Positions 1-7,429 of a DNA stretch of 9,928 nucleotides are shown here, piece after piece (the first letter of the stretch is position 1; each line of letters starts with the position of its first letter). The stretch is from assembly GCA_021828745.1 (NCBI GenBank), contig JAJZDE010000045.1, forward strand, positions 1-9,928, read 5' to 3'. Both the position numbers and the translations under genes were made by a program. Origin of the DNA: Pseudomonadota bacterium. Lineage in GTDB: Bacteria; Pseudomonadota; Gammaproteobacteria; Burkholderiales; Ferrovaceae. The notes below the pieces were generated by a model, which saw nothing but the letters and a program-made list of their open reading frames with translations, ran no database searches and was not told the DNA's origin.

Positions 1-937
1 TGAAGGATGCCACCTGCAATACCACCGACAGGGTTTCCAGCACGAATACGCCACCCATCACGAACAACACGATTTCCTGTCGTACGATCACCGCCACCAG
101 ACCCAAAGCGCCTCCCAAAGCCAGAGCGCCCACATCCCCCATGAAAACCTCGGCCGGATAGGCATTGAACCACAGAAATCCCAGTCCCGCTCCCGTCATG
201 GCAGCACAGAAGATCACCAGTTCACCCGCCCCCGGAATACTGGGAAATCCCAGATAACCTGCAAACACCTTATTGCCGGCCACATAAGCAAATATGGCCA
301 AAGCCCCTGAAATCATGGCGGTGGGGAGTATGGCCAAACCATCCAGACCATCGGTCAGATTGACCGCATTGCTGGTGCCCACGATGACAAAATACGTCAG
401 AATCACAAATCCCACTCCACCCAGGGGCAAAGCCACCGTCTTGAAAAAAGGCACGATGAGTTCGGTTTCCGCCGGTGTGGCCGCCATTTTCAGCAAAGCA
501 ACCGACACGACCACCGCAATGAGGGATTGCCAGAAATACTTGGCTTTGGCAGACAGCCCCTTGGGGTTACGATGAACCACCTTGCGGTAGTCATCCACCC
601 AACCCACGGCCCCATAGCCAAGAAAAGTCAACAATACCAGCCAGATGTAACGATTGGTCAAATCAGCCCAGAGTACCGTCGTGACAGAGATCGCCACCAA
701 AATCAGAGCGCCGCCCATGGTCGGCGTGCCGCTTTTGACCAAATGGGTCTGGGGCCCATCGCTGCGTACTGTTTGTCCGATCTTGTACGCCGTCAACTGA
801 CGAATCATGGCAGGCCCAAACAGAAAGGATATCCCCAGAGATGTCAGGGTTGCCAGCACTGCTCTGAGAGTCAGGTACTCGAATACGTGAAATCCTCTCA
901 CGCTGGCTGCCAGCCAGTGGGTCAATGCCAGTAACAT
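1..937 (-). CDS. mraY: MraY, phospho-MurNAc-pentapeptide transferase (C-terminus cut off by window edge)
   Basis: This integral membrane enzyme transfers phospho-MurNAc-pentapeptide from UDP to undecaprenyl phosphate, making lipid I on the cytoplasmic face. I translated 312 codons from the ATG at 937 to base 1 without a stop. The family is about 360 residues, so roughly the last 50 are missing. Visible motifs are DDYRK at residues 115-119 (the two Asp match E. coli D115/D116), NLTDGLDGL at 193-201, and [11 protein letters not shown] at 258-268 ending in the third conserved Asp. PTMGG lies at 72-76, and hydrophobic segments recur throughout. The ATG is preceded by AGGGA with an 8-base spacer. 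The gene lies 22 bases after the murF stop and is the only junction in this run of mur genes without an overlap. The product call is very secure; only the C-terminus is unseen. Confidence 0.96.
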   Translation of the reverse strand, partial: MLLALTHWLAASVRGFHVFEYLTLRAVLATLTSLGISFLFGPAMIRQLTAYKIGQTVRSDGPQTHLVKSGTPTMGGALILVAISVTTVLWADLTNRYIWLVLLTFLGYGAVGWVDDYRKVVHRNPKGLSAKAKYFWQSLIAVVVSVALLKMAATPAETELIVPFFKTVALPLGGVGFVILTYFVIVGTSNAVNLTDGLDGLAILPTAMISGALAIFAYVAGNKVFAGYLGFPSIPGAGELVIFCAAMTGAGLGFLWFNAYPAEVFMGDVGALALGGALGLVAVIVRQEIVLFVMGGVFVLETLSVVLQVASF

Positions 938-959
938 GGATCGTTTCCCTGATCAACAT

Positions 960-2306
960 TCATTGAATCAATCCCTCGACGATCGCTTCCATGCGCATGA
1001 AACGCGATCCCTTGACCAATACCACCGTGTCCGCATTCAGTTGAGGACGAAGCACCTGAATCAGATGCTGGGCATCAGTTTCATGCCGGGCAGAGGGCCC
1101 AAATGCCAAACTGGCTTCCCGTGCCAGATTTCCCAGCGTATAGAATTCGTCGATCCCCAAAGTACGCACCAACTGCCCCACTTCCGCATGGAGCGCGGGA
1201 CCCTCGGGTCCCAGTTCACCCAGATCTCCCAGCACAAAAATCCTCCGTCCCGAACGCTGGGCCAAAACATCCAAAGCCGCTTGCACCGAATCCGGGTTGG
1301 CATTGTAGGTATCATCCAGAATGAGGGCCCCCAAAGAAGAAAAACGGCTTTGCAAGCGCCCCGGTATCCCCGCAAAACCTTCCAGACCCAGCTGCACTGC
1401 CCCCATGTCCACCTTCAGGGCCAGAGCAACCGCTGTGGCCGCCAGGGCATTTTTTTGGTTATGTTGTCCCGGAACCTGCAAACGCACGGTCACGGATTCC
1501 GCCGGCCCATGAATGTGCAACAACCCCCGGTCAAATTCTCCACGCACGCTCGCATGCTCTTCAAAACCAAAGGTCAACATTTCATGGGAGGCCGCCGCGC
1601 TTCGCAGTACCGTGCCATGGGGCCCACTTTCCGGAAGAACCGCCACTCCCCTGACTCCCAACCCTTCAAAGACTTCTCCCTTGGCCCGCGCAATTTCTGC
1701 CAATGAACCCAGGTGTCCCAGGTGAGCGCGCTGTACATTGGTGACCACCGCCACGTCCGGTTCAGCGATACGGGTCAACTGGGCAATTTCACCGGCATGA
1801 TTCATGCCCATCTCAATGGCTGCCCAGCGGTGTTCGGGGCGCAGCGCCAACAAAGTCAACGGCAACCCGATGTCATTGTTGAAATTTCCTGGAGTTGCCC
1901 ACACGGCTCGCGCGCCAGCGGGGTCAAAAGCACGAAGAATGGCGGCCACCATTTCCTTGACGGTGGTCTTGCCATTACTTCCCGTCACCGCCACCACACG
2001 CGGATCGAACTGGCGACGCCGGGCTTGAGCCAGTCGTGCCAATGCCGCGCGCGTCGAATCTGTCCGCCAGCAGCAGTCCCAATCCCGTACTGCCGGAACA
2101 TCACGTTCGATGATGGCCCCAGCCACCCCTCGGGCACGCACCTCTTCCAAAAAGTCGTGCCCATCAAAAAATTCACCCTTGATGGCGATGAACAGGTCCC
2201 CCGGCCCACAGTCCCGACTGTCGGTACTGATCCGCAACAATGCCGGATTGCTGCCCTTGGGCACCCCCCCCAGAAGATGGACCACCTCGTACCAGGTCCA
2301 GTTCAT
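960..2306 (-). CDS. murF: MurF, UDP-MurNAc-tripeptide:D-Ala-D-Ala ligase
   Basis: This cytoplasmic ATP-dependent ligase adds D-Ala-D-Ala to UDP-MurNAc-tripeptide and so completes the pentapeptide used by MraY. With the ATG at 2306 it is 448 residues, against 452 in E. coli. The Mur ligase ATP loop TGSNGKTT is at residues 108-115. ATPGNFNNDIGLPL is at 137-150, EMGMNHAGEI at 165-174, HNQKNALAA at 282-290 and DDTYNANPDS at 331-340. LGDLGELG at 359-366 is typical of MurF. An in-frame ATG at 2324 would add six residues. I prefer 2306 because it forms an ATGA overlap with the murE stop and has GGAGGA six bases upstream. Codons 12-15 contain a run of eight G on the coding strand (2264-2271). Its substrate precursor comes from MurE, encoded directly upstream. 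Confidence 0.97.
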   Translation of the reverse strand: MNWTWYEVVHLLGGVPKGSNPALLRISTDSRDCGPGDLFIAIKGEFFDGHDFLEEVRARGVAGAIIERDVPAVRDWDCCWRTDSTRAALARLAQARRRQFDPRVVAVTGSNGKTTVKEMVAAILRAFDPAGARAVWATPGNFNNDIGLPLTLLALRPEHRWAAIEMGMNHAGEIAQLTRIAEPDVAVVTNVQRAHLGHLGSLAEIARAKGEVFEGLGVRGVAVLPESGPHGTVLRSAAASHEMLTFGFEEHASVRGEFDRGLLHIHGPAESVTVRLQVPGQHNQKNALAATAVALALKVDMGAVQLGLEGFAGIPGRLQSRFSSLGALILDDTYNANPDSVQAALDVLAQRSGRRIFVLGDLGELGPEGPALHAEVGQLVRTLGIDEFYTLGNLAREASLAFGPSARHETDAQHLIQVLRPQLNADTVVLVKGSRFMRMEAIVEGLIQ

Positions 2307-3817
2307 GAACGATCCTCCAGCCATGCCTGGACGATCTGCACATCACTGAACGGCCTCTCTTCACCCCGTGCCAGAATCTGCACCGTTTCATGCCCCTTTC
2401 CCGCGATCAACACGACATCCCCGGAACGGGCCGCCGCCAGCGTACCCTGAATGGCTTTGGCCCGATCTTCCTCGATGAGAAAAGCCGGGGCCTCCATCCC
2501 TTTTTCGATCTGCTGGAGAATGTGCCGGGGATCTTCATCGCGCGGGTTGTCGCTGGTCAGGACGACCCGCTCTGCCCCCTGTTCTGCCACACGTCCCATC
2601 AACGGCCGTTTACCCTCGTCCCGTTCACCACCGCAACCGAAGACCACCCAGAGTTTTCCACCCCGCGCTACCCGACTGCGCAGGGTTTCCAGGGCTTGAC
2701 TCAGTGCATCGGGGGTATGGGCATAATCCACCACCACCCACGGATGATCCCCTCCCCCAAAACCCTGCATGCGTCCTGCCGGCGCCTCCAGGTTCGGAGT
2801 GGATTCTGCCAATACCGCCAGGGGAATCCCTTCCATCAAGGCCGCGCCCAGCACTGCGAGCAAATTGGACAGGTTATAGTCCCCAAGGATGGGTGCCTCG
2901 ATCTGCGCCTTTCCCCAGGGACTGACCAGTTCGAAACTCACTCCCCGAAGGGTCCAGTGAACAGAACCGGCCACCAGTCGATCGATCGGCAGGTCTACCC
3001 GTGCCGTTCCGCGCGTGTAACCGATCACCCGGTTCGTGGTCCCTCCTCGCGTGTAAAGTGTTTTCGCAAAAGGGTCATCCAGATTGAGCAAGGCATAATC
3101 GAGATCGAAAGCACGAAAAAGACGCGCTTTGGCTTCCCCGTAAGCCTCCAACGTCCCGTGGTAATCCAGATGATCCCGGGTCAAATTGGTAAAGATCGCC
3201 CCGCGAAAGGAAACCCCAGCCACGCGTTCCTGCGCCAGCGCATGGGACGACACTTCCATGACGCAATGTTGCGCACCCAGATCCCGTATCCGCGCCAACC
3301 ATTCCTGTAACTGGATGGGCTCGGGGGTCGTATGGGTCGTGGGCATCAATTTTCCCGGAAAACCGTTTCCCAGCGTACCGATCACTGCACTGGAACGTCC
3401 CTGCCGTTCCAGTAGTTGCGCCAACCAGTGACTACAGGTGGTTTTTCCATTGGTCCCCGTCACTCCGGTAACCCGCAGCGAGCGGGAAGGGTGCCCCCAT
3501 TGTTGTCCCGCCAGGGCACTGATCTGGCCCCGCAATCCCGCTACGGGACGGTGAGGGACGAACCATCCGCCCTCCCATTCAAAATGGTCACTTTCCCACA
3601 ACACATTGGCCGCGCCGCGCGCAATGGCCTCTGGAATGTAATGTCGTCCATCCCGAACTTCTCCGGGATAGGCCACAAAAGTTCTCCCGGCGCAGACCTG
3701 CCGACTGTCCGAACACAGGTCCAGACAACGCATTCCCTCAACCCAAACGGGTTCGGGCCTGGCGAGATTTTCTCCATCCAGGCCCGCTGTTTGCACGGTT
3801 TCTTTGGAGAGGATCAT
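2303..3817 (-). CDS. murE: MurE, UDP-MurNAc-dipeptide:meso-diaminopimelate ligase
   Basis: This cytoplasmic ligase adds the third amino acid to UDP-MurNAc-L-Ala-D-Glu. It has 504 residues, normal for the family (E. coli 495). The ATP loop GVTGTNGKTT is at 118-127, TTHTTPEP at 160-167, MEVSSHAL at 187-194 and TNLTRDHLDYHG at 210-221. K230 in GEAKAR is the expected carbamylated lysine. DYAHTPDAL is at 364-372 and GCGGERDEGKR at 394-404. DNPRDEDP at 423-430 contains the DNPR signature of enzymes that add meso-diaminopimelate rather than lysine, and GKGHE is at 473-477. The ATG at 3817 overlaps the ftsI stop as ATGA, with GGGGGA five bases upstream. The stop overlaps murF in the same way, so translational coupling on both sides is inferred. 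Confidence 0.97.
   Translation of the reverse strand: MILSKETVQTAGLDGENLARPEPVWVEGMRCLDLCSDSRQVCAGRTFVAYPGEVRDGRHYIPEAIARGAANVLWESDHFEWEGGWFVPHRPVAGLRGQISALAGQQWGHPSRSLRVTGVTGTNGKTTCSHWLAQLLERQGRSSAVIGTLGNGFPGKLMPTTHTTPEPIQLQEWLARIRDLGAQHCVMEVSSHALAQERVAGVSFRGAIFTNLTRDHLDYHGTLEAYGEAKARLFRAFDLDYALLNLDDPFAKTLYTRGGTTNRVIGYTRGTARVDLPIDRLVAGSVHWTLRGVSFELVSPWGKAQIEAPILGDYNLSNLLAVLGAALMEGIPLAVLAESTPNLEAPAGRMQGFGGGDHPWVVVDYAHTPDALSQALETLRSRVARGGKLWVVFGCGGERDEGKRPLMGRVAEQGAERVVLTSDNPRDEDPRHILQQIEKGMEAPAFLIEEDRAKAIQGTLAAARSGDVVLIAGKGHETVQILARGEERPFSDVQIVQAWLEDRS
2313..2318 (-). promoter_or_regulatory. Ribosome binding site of murF (decides the start)
   Basis: GGAGGA on the minus strand lies inside the end of murE, six bases before the ATG at 2306. 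It sits downstream of the alternative ATG at 2324 and so cannot serve it. This supports the shorter 448-residue MurF. Confidence 0.8.
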
Positions 3818-5547
3818 GTGCGTCCCCCGACAGAATTGGGAGAACTGGCCATGGTGGGGGGTTCCGGCGCATCGGGCGGAATGTCCAGAAGTTGCATAAC
3901 TCCGCCGGTCACTGCAGAAAATACTGGCGCCGCCACCTGTCCACCATAGTAACGGCTTCCCGCCGGTTCATCGATCATGACCGCCACCACGATGCGCGGT
4001 GCAGAGACCGGCGCAAAACCGATGAAGGACGCCACATACTTGTTCACATAATGTCCCCGTGCAACCTTATGGGCCGTACCGGTCTTACCTGCCACCCGGT
4101 AGCCTGCTACCCGTGCCTCAGGAGCCGTTCCTTCCGCACTCACCACCGTTTCGAGCATTGCCGTGACTTCCCGTGCCGTGCGCACGGACAATACTGAACG
4201 CCCCGGAGGAATGGCGCTCACCTTGATCAAGGAAAGAGGGCGCAGGATTCCATCATTGGGAAATACCGTATAAGCCCGCGCCATCTGCACCAAACTCACG
4301 CTCATGCCATTGCCAAAGGCCATCGTCGCTTGTTCGATGGGTTTCCAATCCTGATAGGGGCGCAGCCGCCCCCCTGCCTCTCCGGGAAAGCCCAAACGAG
4401 GTTTCTGACCAAAGCCCACATCCGTGAAGAGATCCCACAGAGTGACCGGGGGCAGATCCAGTGCTATCCTTGCCGCACCCACATTGCTGGAATGCTCGAT
4501 GACTTCGGAGACGGTATAAGATTCAGCCACATGATCGTCATGAATCAGATGATTGGCGATGGCCAATACGCCTCCGTGGGTTGAGATGACCGTGTCGGGT
4601 CGAACCTTGCCCGCTTCCAGGGCCGCAGCAATAGTAAAGGGTTTGATGGTCGAACCCGGTTCATAGGTATCCGTAATGGCGCGGTTGCGTAATTCCGCCC
4701 CCGATAATCCCACGCGTTGATTGGGATCATAGTCAGGGCTGTTGACCAGCGCCAATACTTCCCCGGTACGACTGTCCAGCACCACGATGGCTCCTGCCTT
4801 GGCATGGCTGGATTCAATGGCCCGCTGAAGTTCACGCGCGGCCAGATGCTGGATGCGGGCGTCCACGCTCAGCGAGACATCCTGCCCCTGGCGCGGCGAG
4901 CGAATGTTCTCCACATCTTCAATCACATGCCCTGCCCGATCCCGAATCACCCGGCGCGCGCCCGCCAGTCCCTCGAGTTGTGCCTGATACGTCAGTTCCA
5001 CCCCTTCCTGACCCTTGTCATCCGCATCTGTAAAGCCCACCAGATGTGCCATTTCACTGGATTTTGGATAGGCTCGATGAAAACCGTGCTGCAGATAGAT
5101 CCCGGGAATCTTGAGATCCATCACGCGCTTGGCCTCATCAAGCGGCAATTGCCGTTTCAGATAGACGACCCCATCCTCGCCTTTCAAACGGCGCGCAATT
5201 TCCACAGGATTTTCGTTCAAACAATGAGCCAGTGCGCGGCGTTGTACCTCATCGATCTCCAGGTCCTCACGATTGGCCCAAACCGATACGGCGGGAATAC
5301 TGATGGCCAGAGCCTGTCCATTGCGGTCCCGAATGATGCCCCGACTGGCGGGAATCGACAAAACCCGGCTGTACCGCTCTTCACCTTTCTGTTGCAGAAA
5401 ACCCGCGTGTATTCCCTGTAACCAGAAGGCACGCATGCCCAACACCAGAAAACCACTCAACAATAGCCCCTGGATCAGGAAGGAACGCCAGCGTTCCAAT
5501 CGAATTTCCAGTTTCCCGACCTTGGGAATCCCTTTGCGCACTTTCAT
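3814..5547 (-). CDS. ftsI: FtsI (PBP3), septal peptidoglycan transpeptidase
   Basis: This is the class B penicillin-binding protein that cross-links septal peptidoglycan in the periplasm as part of the FtsW-FtsI-FtsQLB divisome. It has 577 residues (E. coli 588). A short basic cytoplasmic N-terminus is followed by one membrane segment at about 24-44. The PBP dimerisation region follows, with the conserved ASRGIIRDRNG at 67-77, then the transpeptidase domain. The catalytic triad of motifs is complete: STIK at 299-302 (nucleophile Ser299), SSN at 353-355 and KTGT at 488-491. The C-terminal tail after about 555 is Pro/Ser-rich and probably unstructured. The ATG at 5547 overlaps the ftsL stop as ATGA and has GGAGGAG five bases upstream. 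The position next to ftsL separates FtsI from elongation-type PBP2. Confidence 0.96.
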   Translation of the reverse strand: MKVRKGIPKVGKLEIRLERWRSFLIQGLLLSGFLVLGMRAFWLQGIHAGFLQQKGEERYSRVLSIPASRGIIRDRNGQALAISIPAVSVWANREDLEIDEVQRRALAHCLNENPVEIARRLKGEDGVVYLKRQLPLDEAKRVMDLKIPGIYLQHGFHRAYPKSSEMAHLVGFTDADDKGQEGVELTYQAQLEGLAGARRVIRDRAGHVIEDVENIRSPRQGQDVSLSVDARIQHLAARELQRAIESSHAKAGAIVVLDSRTGEVLALVNSPDYDPNQRVGLSGAELRNRAITDTYEPGSTIKPFTIAAALEAGKVRPDTVISTHGGVLAIANHLIHDDHVAESYTVSEVIEHSSNVGAARIALDLPPVTLWDLFTDVGFGQKPRLGFPGEAGGRLRPYQDWKPIEQATMAFGNGMSVSLVQMARAYTVFPNDGILRPLSLIKVSAIPPGRSVLSVRTAREVTAMLETVVSAEGTAPEARVAGYRVAGKTGTAHKVARGHYVNKYVASFIGFAPVSAPRIVVAVMIDEPAGSRYYGGQVAAPVFSAVTGGVMQLLDIPPDAPEPPTMASSPNSVGGRT

Positions 5548-5831
5548 CGTGTCTCCTCCCCGCTCAGCGGAGCCACCACCAGCAAATGTTTCTGGGCGGG
5601 AGTGGGCAACTGCATGCCGAGTTCATGCAAGGCATGCGCTTCGATACGATGGCTGGCGGAGAGCGTACCCTCCTCGATCTGCAACTGATCACCCTCGGTT
5701 TGCAACTGCACCTGATGGTCTTTTTCCTGTTGCAAATCGATATACAGACGGCGAGTCTCCTGCTGGCTCTGGATCACTCCCAAAGCCAGGCTCAGGACCA
5801 ACAGAAAAAGCAGTCCATCCCGTCGTGTCAT
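5544..5831 (-). CDS. ftsL: FtsL, cell division protein
   Basis: This is a small bitopic divisome protein that joins FtsB and FtsQ and helps activate FtsWI. It has 95 residues. A short N-terminus (MTRRDG) precedes a membrane segment at about 7-21. A polar, Gln/Glu-rich stretch at about 22-66 has leucine spacing suited to a periplasmic coiled coil. A conserved-looking HELGMQLPTPAQ follows at 69-80. The order after the membrane segment (SQQETRRLYIDLQQE) resembles betaproteobacterial FtsL by recall. The ATG at 5831 overlaps the rsmH stop as ATGA, with AAGGA seven bases upstream. FtsL diverges fast, so the call rests on length, architecture and the rsmH-ftsI context together. Confidence 0.92.
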   Translation of the reverse strand: MTRRDGLLFLLVLSLALGVIQSQQETRRLYIDLQQEKDHQVQLQTEGDQLQIEEGTLSASHRIEAHALHELGMQLPTPAQKHLLVVAPLSGEETR

Positions 5832-6772
5832 GCGTTCGTCCTTTCCGCGACGCGCAGGATGGCACTCCGGCTGCGCGGATTACGGGCCACTTCAACACGG
5901 CTGGCACGCTGGGCCCGTCCCACCAGACGCAACAGCGGTGCAGGCCGGTCGGATTCGCGCACAGCCATGCCCCTGGGAATCTCCGGCGGGCGAGAATGCA
6001 TCTGAAAATACTGTTTGACCATCCGGTCCTCAAGCGAATGGAAACTGATGATGACCAGACGCCCTCCGCTCTTCAATACATGCAGGGCCTGGGGAAGCAC
6101 CGCCGCCAATTCATCCAGTTCGTGGTTGACATGCAGGCGAATTGCCTGAAATGTACGCGTCGCCGGGTCCTGTCCTACTTCCCGTGTACGCACGGCCGTG
6201 GCCACGATCTGAGCCAGTTGGCGTGTGGTTTCGAGTGGTCGCTGGGCACGGGCCTGAATGATGGCGCGAGCCACCTGGCGAGCGAAACGCTCCTCGCCCA
6301 GCGTGTGAATGACCTCGGCCAGTTCTTTTTCCTCCGCCTGGTTGAGCCATGCAGCGGCCGTCATCCCCTCGCCCGGGTCCATCCGCATATCGAGGGGACC
6401 TTCCTGACGAAAACTGAATCCACGCTCTGCCTGATCCAGTTGGGGTGAAGATACCCCCAGATCCAGAAGTATTCCATCCACCTCCGTGATCTTCAGGGAG
6501 AGAAGGACGTCTTCCAGTTGGGAGAACCGTGCCTGGCGCAGGATCATGCGGGAATCCTGCAGTGCTCGTCGGCCTGCGGCGATGGCAGCCGGGTCCCGAT
6601 CCAGCGCCACGACCTGCCCTGTTGGGGCCATTTCCTGCAAAATGCGCTGACTATGCCCGCCGCGTCCAAAGGTACCATCCACATAAATGCCCCCCGGACG
6701 CAGGTTGAGTGCCTGCACCGCTTCCTGGAGCAGGACACTGTGATGACTGTCTGAATTGAATAACTGGACCAT
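5828..6772 (-). CDS. rsmH: RsmH (MraW), 16S rRNA m4C1402 methyltransferase
   Basis: This cytoplasmic SAM-dependent enzyme N4-methylates C1402 of 16S rRNA in the decoding centre. It has 314 residues (E. coli 313). HSVLLQEAV is at 11-19, the SAM-binding loop GTFGRGGHS at 33-41 and ALDRDP at 56-61. DGILLDLGVSSPQLD is at 99-113, RGFSFRQEGPLDMRMD at 117-132, FQAIRLHVNHELDEL at 208-222 and ISFHSLEDRMVK at 242-253. All are hallmark blocks of the family. The ATG at 6772 is the only reasonable start and lies five bases after the mraZ stop. I see no clear Shine-Dalgarno in front of it, so reinitiation by ribosomes finishing mraZ is likely (inference). Its stop overlaps ftsL. Confidence 0.97.
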   Translation of the reverse strand: MVQLFNSDSHHSVLLQEAVQALNLRPGGIYVDGTFGRGGHSQRILQEMAPTGQVVALDRDPAAIAAGRRALQDSRMILRQARFSQLEDVLLSLKITEVDGILLDLGVSSPQLDQAERGFSFRQEGPLDMRMDPGEGMTAAAWLNQAEEKELAEVIHTLGEERFARQVARAIIQARAQRPLETTRQLAQIVATAVRTREVGQDPATRTFQAIRLHVNHELDELAAVLPQALHVLKSGGRLVIISFHSLEDRMVKQYFQMHSRPPEIPRGMAVRESDRPAPLLRLVGRAQRASRVEVARNPRSRSAILRVAERTNA

Positions 6773-6777
6773 AAGAA

Positions 6778-7224
6778 TCAGAAAGAAAGGGATTCCAGAC
6801 CAGCGGGCACCAAGCCGGCACCCAGACGCTCGATTTCAGCAAATTGTTCTTCCCAGGCCGTCGGTGCCCACAACTTGAAGTGGCTGCCCTGTCCAAACAT
6901 CATCACCTCCCGCTCGATGCGGGAAAAACGACGCAGGGCTGGGGACACCAATACCCGTCCGGCACTGTCCATTTCCACATCATCGGCATGTCCCACCAAT
7001 AATCCCTGGAGCAAAGTGGTTTGACGGTCCAAACCGGAAGTCTTCATGATGGCATCCCGAATGGGTTCCCAAGCGGGACGAGGGTAGAGGAGAAGGCAAC
7101 GATGGGGATGGGCTGTAATTACCAGTTGCCCTTCCGATTGGGCACGAAGAATCTCGCGGTAGCGAGTGGGAATCGCCAGCCGCCCTTTGGAATCCAGGCT
7201 GATTTCTGATGGCCCTTGGAACAC
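6778..7224 (-). CDS. mraZ: MraZ, AbrB-like DNA-binding regulator of the dcw operon
   Basis: MraZ is the first gene of most dcw clusters. It is a ring-forming DNA-binding protein that represses its own promoter in E. coli. With a GTG start at 7224 it is 148 residues (E. coli 152) and begins MFQG, as the family usually does. Both halves carry the duplicated swapped-hairpin core with the DxxGR motif: DSKGRLAIP at 11-19 and DSAGRVLVSP at 86-95. HRCLLLYP at 41-48 and LLVGHADDVEMD at 75-86 are also typical. The open frame continues upstream to a TTG at 7257, which would add eleven unusual Gly-rich residues encoded by G tracts and placed inside the predicted operator. I reject that start. Seven G's end three bases before the GTG and may act as the ribosome binding site. 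It is probably autoregulated through the repeats at 7250-7284. Confidence 0.93.
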   Translation of the reverse strand: MFQGPSEISLDSKGRLAIPTRYREILRAQSEGQLVITAHPHRCLLLYPRPAWEPIRDAIMKTSGLDRQTTLLQGLLVGHADDVEMDSAGRVLVSPALRRFSRIEREVMMFGQGSHFKLWAPTAWEEQFAEIERLGAGLVPAGLESLSF

Positions 7225-7227
7225 ACA

Positions 7228-7234
7228 CCCCCCC
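7228..7234 (-). promoter_or_regulatory. G-tract that may serve as mraZ ribosome binding site
   Basis: Seven G's on the minus strand lie three bases ahead of the GTG at 7224. If the 5' four G's pair with the CCUCC of 16S rRNA, the spacing is six. No AGGAGG-like site exists elsewhere before this start. A second run of seven G's is at 7247-7253. Confidence 0.45.
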
Positions 7235-7249
7235 AACCGGAAAAGACCC

Positions 7250-7284
7250 CCCCACAAATTCCCATTAATTCCTACTTTTCGCCA
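7250..7284 (-). promoter_or_regulatory. Predicted MraZ operator: phased TGGGN-type direct repeats
   Basis: On the minus strand, pentamers recur every 10 bases: TGGCG (7284-7280), TAGGA (7274-7270), TGGGA (7264-7260) and TGGGG (7254-7250). The last two match TGGGN exactly and the first two at three of four fixed positions. E. coli MraZ is known to bind TGGGN direct repeats separated by five bases, the same geometry. The row starts at the last base of the -10 box and covers the predicted transcription start, which suits autorepression. The operator assignment is inferred from spacing and position. Confidence 0.7.
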
Positions 7285-7312
7285 CTATAGGCTAAGCCAT
7301 GATGCCGGTCAA
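7284..7312 (-). promoter_or_regulatory. Sigma70-type promoter of mraZ and the dcw operon
   Basis: Read on the minus strand, the -35 box is TTGACC (7312-7307, five of six to TTGACA). The spacer is exactly 17 bases and the -10 box is TATAGT (7289-7284, five of six to TATAAT). Transcription should begin near 7277, giving a leader of about 50 bases before the GTG of mraZ. It is the best promoter match I found in the control region. Confidence 0.8.
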
Positions 7313-7373
7313 GGGAGAAACCTCTCAATAAACCGAAGGATGGGAACCATTTTTTACAGGGCAGACTCTGAAC

Positions 7374-7403
7374 TTGCAAATAGGAAGCATTCTCGTTTAA
7401 AAT
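7374..7403 (+). promoter_or_regulatory. Candidate promoter of the feo operon
   Basis: TTGCAA (7374-7379) and TAAAAT (7398-7403) are separated by 18 bases and match the sigma70 boxes at four and five of six positions. Transcription would begin near 7410, giving a short leader of about 20 bases that starts at or just before the feoA ribosome binding site. A weaker alternative -35 (TTTACA, 7353-7358) has no good -10 partner. The promoter is divergent from that of mraZ, with about 61 bases between the two -35 boxes. Confidence 0.5.
7376..7394 (+). promoter_or_regulatory. Candidate Fur box over the feo promoter
   Basis: Nineteen bases starting GCAAAT and ending CATTCTC match the classic 19-bp Fur consensus (GATAAT repeats with an inverted third unit) at 12 positions by my count. 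The right half is strongest, with six of seven; the central hexamer is poor. The site fills the space between the -35 and -10 boxes of the feo promoter, where a bound Fur dimer would block polymerase. feo operons are commonly repressed by Fur with iron, so context supports a modest match. Confidence 0.4.
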
Positions 7404-7410
7404 CTTCCCA

Positions 7411-7417
7411 GAGGAGG
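7411..7417 (+). promoter_or_regulatory. Ribosome binding site of feoA
   Basis: GAGGAGG is a near-perfect Shine-Dalgarno. It lies 12 bases from the ATG at 7430 (long) and three from an in-frame GTG at 7421 (short). Neither spacing is ideal, so the exact feoA start remains open by three codons. Confidence 0.7.
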
Positions 7418-7429
7418 CTTGTGCATTTC

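Noticed and set aside
1450..1456. A7 run on the murF coding strand as a programmed frameshift site
   Set aside because: It encodes the conserved HNQKNALAA block, and the zero frame continues with family motifs to a normal C-terminus, so no frameshift is needed.
936..1706. Long plus-strand frame opposite murF
   Set aside because: It is an antisense shadow of a well supported gene. It has no family-like motif and a composition rich in His, Gln and Arg, as expected of a complement reading.
960..2324. murF starting at ATG 2324
   Set aside because: The ribosome binding site GGAGGA (2318-2313) lies downstream of it, and the ATG at 2306 makes the same ATGA overlap as the other junctions.
2390..3310. 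Long plus-strand frame opposite murE, and similar ones at 4717-5421 and 5273-6448
   Set aside because: They lie antisense to conserved coding sequence and show no recognisable domain or ribosome binding site. Open frames on the other strand are expected in G+C-rich genes.
6778..7257. mraZ starting at TTG 7257
   Set aside because: It would add eleven Gly-rich residues coded by G tracts and would lie within the operator repeats. The GTG at 7224 gives the usual MFQG N-terminus and family length.
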